From the NCBI GenBank assembly GCA_022773025.1, contig JALEZF010000016.1, positions 62,001-126,000 of the forward strand: a DNA stretch of 64,000 nt, in the 5' to 3' direction. This stretch comes from Clostridium sp. Lineage in GTDB: Bacteria; Bacillota; Clostridia; Clostridiales; Clostridiaceae. Both the position numbers and the translations under genes were made by a program. Positions 57,956 through 64,000 of the stretch are shown here, in pieces (positions within the stretch are counted from its first letter, which is position 1; every line of letters begins with the position of its first letter). Under the pieces are notes generated by a model, which saw only the letters and a program-made list of their open reading frames with translations, had not been told where the DNA came from and did not search any database.

Positions 57956-60763
57956 TTATATTCTCCCTGTTTCCATGAAAGCAGTACGATCGTATCTTGC
58001 CGTCAATAAATAGTCTACTATTTCATCTGCATTTAATTCTTCTGCCAAATTAAGTTTATGCACTAAAAGGCTGTTTAATGAATATGCTCCTCCTACAATA
58101 GTTCTTACTGGAAGTTCAGCCCAAGGATCATCAATACTTGATTTTAATTCTAATGACACTAGCCCTGGTTCCCATGATTTATAGTTATATTCGCATTGAT
58201 TCATTAGAAGGGCTGCATTCTTAAAGTGTGAAACTCCCTCTTCATCTGGAATCCTATCAATATGGAAGTAGAATCCACCTCCATATGTCTTTTTCCCTGG
58301 TGCTGGTGCTTGATATAATGCCGCAGTTAGTGGACTGTTGTATTCTCCAAGCTCCATAGACATATCTACAAGCTGTGTTCCTCTTCTCGTAACTGATGCA
58401 GTAACCTTATCTCCATTTCGTCTTATTACGAATTCTGCTCCTAATTTCTTAGGAATGCTTCCATTATCCCTTCCACATTGAACTGCCATCTCAGCTCCTG
58501 GTCCCCCTAGTACAAGACTAATTGGATATAATCCAAGAGTTTTGCCATACATTGCATATACTCCTAAAATAGCTTCATAGTAATCATCTGCAAAAGTAGG
58601 ATTATTTATATGACAAACTGACAATGTTACTACAGGCATTGAGAATGGTTTTAATGGTGGAGGAAGTATTTTTGCAATGGCCTCTGGGTCTGTAAGATAT
58701 GCCATATACACACCTTCTTGATCATCCATCAAGGAAACCTTACCAAAGTTCTTTAGTTCATCTTTTGAAATCTTAAAACTTGTGTTTTTTTCTGATTTAG
58801 TAAAAAGTTCACGTCCTACTTGGTATCCAGTTCTTGTAGCAGGTGCTATTGTTCCATCTTTTATTGCACTTCCAATAACTCTTACTTCAACTCCATCAAG
58901 GTCAGAGACTAAAGACCTATCAGGTTTAAATCCTAAGGATAATACTACTGCATCTGTATTTACTACAGATTCTTCCTTTGTATCAACGTTTTCTATAACT
59001 ATACTGTCCTCTTTAATTTCTTTTAATGAATATCCAAGCTTATACTGTGCCCCATACTTTTGTAGTCTTGAGCATACATCTGCAACATTTGTATGGTTAG
59101 CATTAGGTGCTGGCTGCTTCAAAATATCTACTATTGTAATTTTATTTCCTTTTGCACAAAGATATTCTGAAGTTTCAAGGCCAGTAAGCCCAGCTCCAAT
59201 TACAATTATATTCTTATTTGTAGCATTAACCTTATCCATGAGGATATCTTCTACTGTATAAACATTATCTCTATTTATACCCTTAATACTTTCTGGCACA
59301 ATTGATACTGAACCTGTTGCTATTATAACTGCATCTGGATTCTCTGCCATGATATTCTCTTTAGAAGCTTCAGTATTCAATCTTATTTCAACGCCAAGCT
59401 TTTCAAGCTCAACTGTGTAGTAATCCGCTATCCATTGCATATGTTCTTTTAGAGGAGGTTTTTTAGCCAAATTTACCGTACCACCAAGCTGTCCTTGACG
59501 TTCCATCAATATAACCTTAATACCACGCCTTGCTAATGTTTCTGCTGCACACATTCCAGCTGGTCCGCCGCCAACTACTACTGACTTATGCCCTTCTGTA
59601 TCATATTTCAAATCTCCAAATTGAAGTTCCCTTGCTAGTCTTGGATTAACAGCACATTCTAAAGGCATTCCTTGTGCATTATATTCATTTAAGCTTTCAA
59701 AACAACGAAGACAATTTACACATTTTCTTAGCTCATCTTCTCTTCCTTCTTGAACCTTTCTGCCCCACTGCTCATCAGCAAGCCATGTACGTCCCATTGA
59801 TATAAAGTCTTCTACTCCATCTTCTAATAATGCTTCTGCAACCTGAGGTTCTCTTATAACCGATACTCCTATGATTGGAATGTTCACATAGGATTTAACT
59901 GCTTTTATCATATCTTTTCTCCAACCTTGTGGAAAAGATATAGGTTCAACACAGGTCATTCCTGTTTCATATAATCCGCAGCTTACATCAAGAAAATCTA
60001 TTCCTGCTTTTTCAAGTGCAACAGCTATTTTAATTCCATCTTGAATATGAATGTAATCTTCCTCTACTCCAGTCTTATCTAGAAATTCTTCAACAGAAAG
60101 ACGTACTCCTATTGGAAAGTCTACTCCACATTGTTTTCTAATTTCTGATATTATTTCTAATATAAATCTAAGTCTGTTTTCAAAACTTCCACCATACTCA
60201 TCTTCCCTTTTATTTGTATATGGTGAAAGAAACTGTTGCAAAAGATATCCATGGGCTGCATGTAATTCTACTCCATCACATCCAGCCTTCTGAACTCTTC
60301 TTGCCCCTAATGCGAACTGTTTAACAAGCTCTTTGACTTCTTCAGTAGTTAAAGCCCGTGTCTTTTGATTAAGATATTTGCATGGTATAGCAGATGCTGA
60401 TACCACAGGCTGTCCCCCTAATAATGCTGACACAGTTTCTCTACCTGGATGATGAAGCTGAATCATAATTTTGCTTCCATGTTTATGAATAGCTTCAGCC
60501 AATTTAGAAAGTGGTTCAATATGTCTGTCTTTTGTTACTGACAGCTGTCTCATTAGTCCAGCACCATGTACATCATTTACCCTTGTAATCTCTGGAATAA
60601 TAAGCCCTACCCCTCCAATTGCCCTAGCTTCATAAAATGCAATCATTTCTTTGCTTGGAGTTCCATCAAGGTTGGCAAGTCCACATCCCATGGGTGACAT
60701 AACTAATCTGTTTTTCAATTTAACTTTGCCAATATTTCCGGCTTCAAAAAGTTTTGTATACAT
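57956..60763 (-). CDS. OYE-type oxidoreductase fused to an acetoacetate-decarboxylase-like domain
   Basis: 935 residues from the ATG at 60763 (GGGGAG upstream); the longer frame lacks support. Order: FMN barrel (about 1-335; KLKNRLVMSPMGCGLANLDG, LHAAHGYLLQQFLSPYTN), [4Fe-4S] Cys in KCVNCLRCFESLNEY and CAVNP (about 345-375), FAD/NAD(P) domain (GGGPAGMCAAETLARRG, GAGLTGLETSEYLCAKG), then about 260 residues resembling acetoacetate decarboxylase, with AKILPPPLKPFSMPVVTLS and the Schiff-base lysine motif IPKKLGAEF. Enoate reductases normally end at about 650-680 residues. Paired with an SDR; divergent from a PucR-type regulator. Confidence 0.83.
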   Translation of the reverse strand: MYTKLFEAGNIGKVKLKNRLVMSPMGCGLANLDGTPSKEMIAFYEARAIGGVGLIIPEITRVNDVHGAGLMRQLSVTKDRHIEPLSKLAEAIHKHGSKIMIQLHHPGRETVSALLGGQPVVSASAIPCKYLNQKTRALTTEEVKELVKQFALGARRVQKAGCDGVELHAAHGYLLQQFLSPYTNKREDEYGGSFENRLRFILEIISEIRKQCGVDFPIGVRLSVEEFLDKTGVEEDYIHIQDGIKIAVALEKAGIDFLDVSCGLYETGMTCVEPISFPQGWRKDMIKAVKSYVNIPIIGVSVIREPQVAEALLEDGVEDFISMGRTWLADEQWGRKVQEGREDELRKCVNCLRCFESLNEYNAQGMPLECAVNPRLARELQFGDLKYDTEGHKSVVVGGGPAGMCAAETLARRGIKVILMERQGQLGGTVNLAKKPPLKEHMQWIADYYTVELEKLGVEIRLNTEASKENIMAENPDAVIIATGSVSIVPESIKGINRDNVYTVEDILMDKVNATNKNIIVIGAGLTGLETSEYLCAKGNKITIVDILKQPAPNANHTNVADVCSRLQKYGAQYKLGYSLKEIKEDSIVIENVDTKEESVVNTDAVVLSLGFKPDRSLVSDLDGVEVRVIGSAIKDGTIAPATRTGYQVGRELFTKSEKNTSFKISKDELKNFGKVSLMDDQEGVYMAYLTDPEAIAKILPPPLKPFSMPVVTLSVCHINNPTFADDYYEAILGVYAMYGKTLGLYPISLVLGGPGAEMAVQCGRDNGSIPKKLGAEFVIRRNGDKVTASVTRRGTQLVDMSMELGEYNSPLTAALYQAPAPGKKTYGGGFYFHIDRIPDEEGVSHFKNAALLMNQCEYNYKSWEPGLVSLELKSSIDDPWAELPVRTIVGGAYSLNSLLVHKLNLAEELNADEIVDYLLTARYDRTAFMETGRI

Positions 60764-60928
60764 AATATCACTCCCCATTCCAATATTTAAAACTTCAATT
60801 GTTATCGTTAACATGATTATAGAAAATTTTCAAATCTTTTACCATGTGTATGAGATATGATAGTTATTTGACAACTTGTGCATCATGCACTATATTGTAT
60901 TTATAGTTATATTTTGAGGTGTTATAAT

Positions 60929-62446
60929 ATGATTTTTTCAAAGCTAGTAGAAGTCTTAAAGAATGATTATTTTATAGAAGTGATCTCAGATAAAAAAGAA
61001 ATTAACATCTGTGATGTTGCTCTAATTGACGTAAAGCGTAACACATTTTTAGAAAACACATTATACTTCGGATATGATTCCCAGCTTAAAGGCACACTAA
61101 GCGTGCCATCTCAATGCATACTCACTCATTCAGTAAATTCGCCTAAAATCACATACTGTAACTGTAATTTGGCTTATACTGATGACAGCTCTCTATTTAG
61201 CATATTTAATGAAGTAAAATCCTATTTGGAAAAAGACCTAAATTCAACACTCTATGAAGATCTAATCACCATTGCTGATAAAACACAGAATCTTAGTTCA
61301 GTCATCGACTTAGCATCTATAAACCTTGGACAATCCTTACTATTGTGTGATACTACCTTTAAAATAATTGCCAGCTCTTCATCCATACCTGTGTCTGACC
61401 CTGTATGGTCTGAAAATGTAAAAAAAGGCTACTGCAATTATGATTTTATACAAGCTGTAAAATCACTTCCTAGTATAAAAAACCGCTCTAAATCATCATC
61501 TCCAGTTGAAGTTACATGCAGCGAATCCCCTAATCGTAAATTCACTAAAAAAGTATTTTTAAATAAACAACAGGTGGGATTTATTCTTATGATTGAAGGA
61601 GAGAAAAAGATATCATCATCCCATGATGAACTATTGAATATAGTATGCGATGCCATAGAATACACCGTGAAAAAGTACATTTCAAATTTATCAGAAATAG
61701 TTACTCCACATTATAGAATTATGTATGATTGCATAATCGGAGTTCCTTTAGCAGATATTGAACGTCGCCTTAATAGTATTCACTTTCCTCCTAAAATGGC
61801 CACCCTCTACATTGAGGATAACTGTGAAAGTGATAATTGGTATAAAAGAAATCAGGTTGTGCATAACATTAAGGTAGAATTTCCAGGCACTCATGTTACT
61901 TACGATAATATGGGAATAATAGCTGCCATTCCTTACAATAATGTGAATATCGATAAGGATTTAATACTTCATCTCAATAAATTTGCAGAAAACGAAAATA
62001 TAAAAATCGGCATCAGCTACCCTTTTGTAACCATAAAACAATTATATGATCATTATCAACAATCCTCTAAGGCGCTTACCTTAGGCAAGCTCTTTAATTC
62101 CTCTGAAAATGTATACTCCTATGAAGATTATCTGGCTTATGATTTAATTTCCCGCATAGATGATAAAAACTCACTAAATACTCTGCTTCATCCTTCACTT
62201 TCTGTCCTTACGGATTATGATAAAAAAAATAAGACCCAGCTTTTTAAAACCCTAAAGTCATATATAAATAATGATTGCATTTTAAAAACAACAGCCTCCG
62301 AACTTTTTATACATCGCAATACATTGTCCTATAGACTAAATAAAATTATAGAATTAAGCAATGTGGATTTTGAAGACCATCATACAAAATTCTTATTAAA
62401 ACTCTCTTTTCTCATAAATGACTATAGAGATAAAATAACTAATTAA
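60929..62446 (+). CDS. PucR/CdaR-type transcriptional regulator
   Basis: 505 residues from the ATG at 60929, seven bases after GAGGTG; codons upstream have no ribosome site. An N-terminal purine-catabolism-like region is followed by a middle segment with ASINLGQSLLLCDTTFKIIASSS and, at the C-terminus, the HTH_30 domain ELFIHRNTLSYRLNKIIEL (about 467-486). Such regulators usually sense a pathway substrate and activate an adjacent operon. Divergent from the OYE-ADC/SDR operon, its probable target. Confidence 0.8.
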   Translation: MIFSKLVEVLKNDYFIEVISDKKEINICDVALIDVKRNTFLENTLYFGYDSQLKGTLSVPSQCILTHSVNSPKITYCNCNLAYTDDSSLFSIFNEVKSYLEKDLNSTLYEDLITIADKTQNLSSVIDLASINLGQSLLLCDTTFKIIASSSSIPVSDPVWSENVKKGYCNYDFIQAVKSLPSIKNRSKSSSPVEVTCSESPNRKFTKKVFLNKQQVGFILMIEGEKKISSSHDELLNIVCDAIEYTVKKYISNLSEIVTPHYRIMYDCIIGVPLADIERRLNSIHFPPKMATLYIEDNCESDNWYKRNQVVHNIKVEFPGTHVTYDNMGIIAAIPYNNVNIDKDLILHLNKFAENENIKIGISYPFVTIKQLYDHYQQSSKALTLGKLFNSSENVYSYEDYLAYDLISRIDDKNSLNTLLHPSLSVLTDYDKKNKTQLFKTLKSYINNDCILKTTASELFIHRNTLSYRLNKIIELSNVDFEDHHTKFLLKLSFLINDYRDKITN

Positions 62447-62453
62447 CATAAAT

Positions 62454-62500
62454 AAACCACCTCAGCTTAGAATGTAAGTTTCCTCTGAGGTGGTTTGTTT
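62454..62500. terminator. Bidirectional terminator
   Basis: AAACCACCTCAG and CTGAGGTGGTTT form a perfect 12-bp stem between convergent genes. Confidence 0.8.
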
Positions 62501-62557
62501 ATGAATGGTAATCTTTCTTAATAATATAACTGTGATATATTTTTATATCCCTAGCTT

Positions 62558-63025
62558 TTAATTTTTAATCAATCTATCATCTACTATCTTGTATTCAGGT
62601 TCGTATTCCTCTACTTCAAATGGTATTGGTGTTTCATATAATCTATCATTTTGTGCTAAGTATCTTATATGGACATCCTCATATTTTTCCCCCTTACTTA
62701 GCCAAAAATAATCTTCCATACACATTGCCCTAGTTCTTCTACAAAGCTCCCAAAAATCATAATCTATTAATCCCATAACCTTAAGTATTTCATCTATGTT
62801 GGCTCTTTCTTTGGGAACAACTCTATCCTCTAACCAAAAAACTATATCCTCATGGGTAGGCTTATAATATATATTCCAGTTTTTTAAGCTATACATGCCT
62901 AAGGGAAGATGATACTTGTCTTTAATGTAATCATATTTATTAAAGGTAAATTTTTTTGTAGATGTATCATAGCTCAAATCTCCTACCGGAACATCTTTGT
63001 GCATTAAAACATGTTGATCTATCAT
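62558..63025 (-). CDS. HipA-associated protein, N-subdomain-like half of a split HipA
   Basis: 155 residues. MHKDVPVGDLSYDTSTKKFTF resembles the start of HipA N-terminal subdomains; THEDIVFWLEDRVVPKERAN and MGLIDYDFWELCRRTRAMCMEDYFWL are seen in clostridial HipA-linked proteins. Its ATG overlaps the stop of the kinase gene (ATGA), so the two are made together. Order is kinase first, then this half. In HipBST-type systems the small subunit restrains the kinase; the same is possible here. Confidence 0.6.
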   Translation of the reverse strand: MIDQHVLMHKDVPVGDLSYDTSTKKFTFNKYDYIKDKYHLPLGMYSLKNWNIYYKPTHEDIVFWLEDRVVPKERANIDEILKVMGLIDYDFWELCRRTRAMCMEDYFWLSKGEKYEDVHIRYLAQNDRLYETPIPFEVEEYEPEYKIVDDRLIKN

Positions 63026-63789
63026 AAAATCCCCCTTTTCACTAAATATTTATATCTAGTTTCTAATAAATATTTTATACACTGAACTCTATATTCTGAT
63101 AAATATTCTTTGTATTTATCTACTATTTCCAATATGTCTTCTAATGAAACTCTAGGCAAACTGACTTGATCTATTAATTCTAATTGCTTGTAATGTGACT
63201 CAGCAAATGGTTTACATTCATCTATCATCTCCCAAGTTTCCTTATCATCTTGCTCCAATTCAAAATCTTGAATATCTGCATATAAAGATAGTCCATGGTC
63301 ATATAATGGTGCAAACTTAACTTTTTCCCCTTGCTTACTTACAACACTAAAATTTCTTAAATGTCTATCTATGTTGTTTATAAGAAAATCTATAACTATC
63401 ATTCTATCTATGTCAGATCTTAAATTAGGTATTAATGATATTACTTTCTCATATAGATTCTCCCTATTTGTATTTCCAAGTATAGACCTTATACTCATCA
63501 TTTCTTCATCGTCTTTAACAAAATCTTCTGATATACTTACTAACACTTCTTCTTTCATGCTTGGTAAAATTATTTTACTCAATTTATTTTTAGCACAATC
63601 TATATGAAATTTTTTTATTATTTCACTTGCAATAGCCTCACTTACAGGTTCTAATACTGAAAATTTATTTTTTAGTTTAGTTCCTGTTTTAATAAATACT
63701 TTCTTTCCATCAACTGATCCTATACATTTATAAAGCATTCCCTTTGACGTACTTGTAAGGCTCAACTCCCTCAAATCATCAATTATCAT
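63022..63789 (-). CDS. HipA-like serine/threonine kinase (split form)
   Basis: 255 residues from the ATG at 63789, eight bases after AAAGGTGG. Kinase motifs: KKVFIKTGTKLKN (ATP-binding Lys), catalytic INNIDRHLRNFSVV (Asp, Asn) and metal-binding APLYDHGLSLYAD. The N-terminal HipA subdomain is missing and encoded separately downstream. No HipB-like DNA-binding antitoxin is visible in the window. Function as toxin or housekeeping kinase is open. Confidence 0.72.
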   Translation of the reverse strand: MIIDDLRELSLTSTSKGMLYKCIGSVDGKKVFIKTGTKLKNKFSVLEPVSEAIASEIIKKFHIDCAKNKLSKIILPSMKEEVLVSISEDFVKDDEEMMSIRSILGNTNRENLYEKVISLIPNLRSDIDRMIVIDFLINNIDRHLRNFSVVSKQGEKVKFAPLYDHGLSLYADIQDFELEQDDKETWEMIDECKPFAESHYKQLELIDQVSLPRVSLEDILEIVDKYKEYLSEYRVQCIKYLLETRYKYLVKRGIL

Positions 63790-63923
63790 TTGCATCACCA
63801 CCTTTTATCTTAAATCTTTTCTTATCTACATTATATCCAATATTGTAGAGTTAATAAAATATAAAACTGTATTTTCATAAAAATACTTAATTTACATTAC
63901 ATTCAGTGAAGTATCTGTGTCTC
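63790..63923 (-). other. Intergenic region before the HipA-like gene
   Basis: AT-rich, 134 bp, no terminator for the upstream GreA-like gene that I can see, so the HipA pair may be read partly from upstream. Confidence 0.3.
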
Positions 63924-64000
63924 TTATTTAATTTCTAACACTGTATATTTAACTATTCCACCTGGTGTTGAAATTTTACATACATCTCCTTCTTCTGCGT
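63924..64000 (-). CDS. GreA/GreB-like transcription elongation factor, last 25 residues (cut by window edge)
   Basis: The visible C-terminus AEEGDVCKISTPGGIVKYTV followed by LEIK and stop resembles the end of GreA (GD.V.V.TP.G...Y.I..I). Only 25 codons are inside the window, so the name is tentative. Confidence 0.5.
   Translation of the reverse strand, partial: AEEGDVCKISTPGGIVKYTVLEIK

Noticed and set aside
1..64000. tRNA, rRNA, CRISPR array or prophage
   Set aside because: I scanned the intergenic regions and found no cloverleaf, rRNA stretch, regularly spaced repeats or phage structural genes.

Overview
The window looks like chromosome from a low-GC, strictly anaerobic Firmicute of the Clostridium sensu stricto type. 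The reasons are AT-rich DNA and codon use, strong AGGAGG-type ribosome sites, an NAD-linked [FeFe]-hydrogenase operon, 2-hydroxyacyl-CoA dehydratase-like proteins, many PTS genes and many riboswitch or attenuator leaders. I cannot name the species. I see no rRNA, tRNA or CRISPR array and no complete insertion sequence.

Layout. 0-2 kb: start of folT (reverse strand) behind a THF riboswitch, then a FetAB-type ABC exporter. 2.1-5.8 kb: trimeric hydrogenase operon with a probable Rex operator. 5.9-7.8 kb: MerR/TipAS regulator and an MBL-fold protein. 7.9-11.1 kb: accessory stretch with three copies of a ~100-120 bp direct repeat that separate a zeta-toxin/antitoxin pair, an EEP-family gene and a broken glycosidase, plus an IS/MITE-like remnant. 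11.2-12.7 kb: L-2-hydroxyacid dehydrogenase and a GNAT acetyltransferase.

12.9-24.8 kb: a coherent sigma-54 regulon. A LevR-like activator (15.1-16.7 kb) lies between two operons. One encodes a glycosylasparaginase-like Ntn hydrolase, CutC and PTS IIA. The other encodes an RDD protein, PTS IIB, PTS IIC, a stand-alone GrdB-like domain and four M20/M42 peptidases. Both operons have textbook -24/-12 promoters and share an AATACACT motif about 100 and 150 bp upstream. Two of the four peptidases have lost key residues (an apparently dead M42 and an M20 without its lid). The simplest reading is PTS uptake of a sugar-amino acid or sugar-peptide conjugate followed by amide and peptide cleavage.

25-37.6 kb: PAP2 phosphatase, NhaC antiporter, a decayed fluoride ClC behind an intact fluoride riboswitch, NagE under RAT antitermination, a pyroglutamate module (Pcp, M29-type aminopeptidase, DUF969/DUF979 transporter), a small MarR operon and a decayed diguanylate cyclase.

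37.8-51.4 kb: a large reverse-strand redox cluster next to a divergent TetR gene. It holds a GlpA-like dehydrogenase, an FAD oxidoreductase, DUF1667, an FGGY kinase and an alkyl-DHAP-synthase-like flavoprotein. After two gene fragments come an OYE/enoate-reductase-like enzyme, a CooC-type ATPase and two HgdB/HgdA-like subunits. It could be an unusual ether-lipid or glycerol-derivative pathway.

52-64 kb: broken 5'-nucleotidase, ThiC behind a TPP riboswitch, a 7TM GGDEF protein with a structured leader, an SDR with an OYE-acetoacetate decarboxylase-like fusion and a divergent PucR-type regulator, a split HipA-like pair, and the end of a GreA-like gene.
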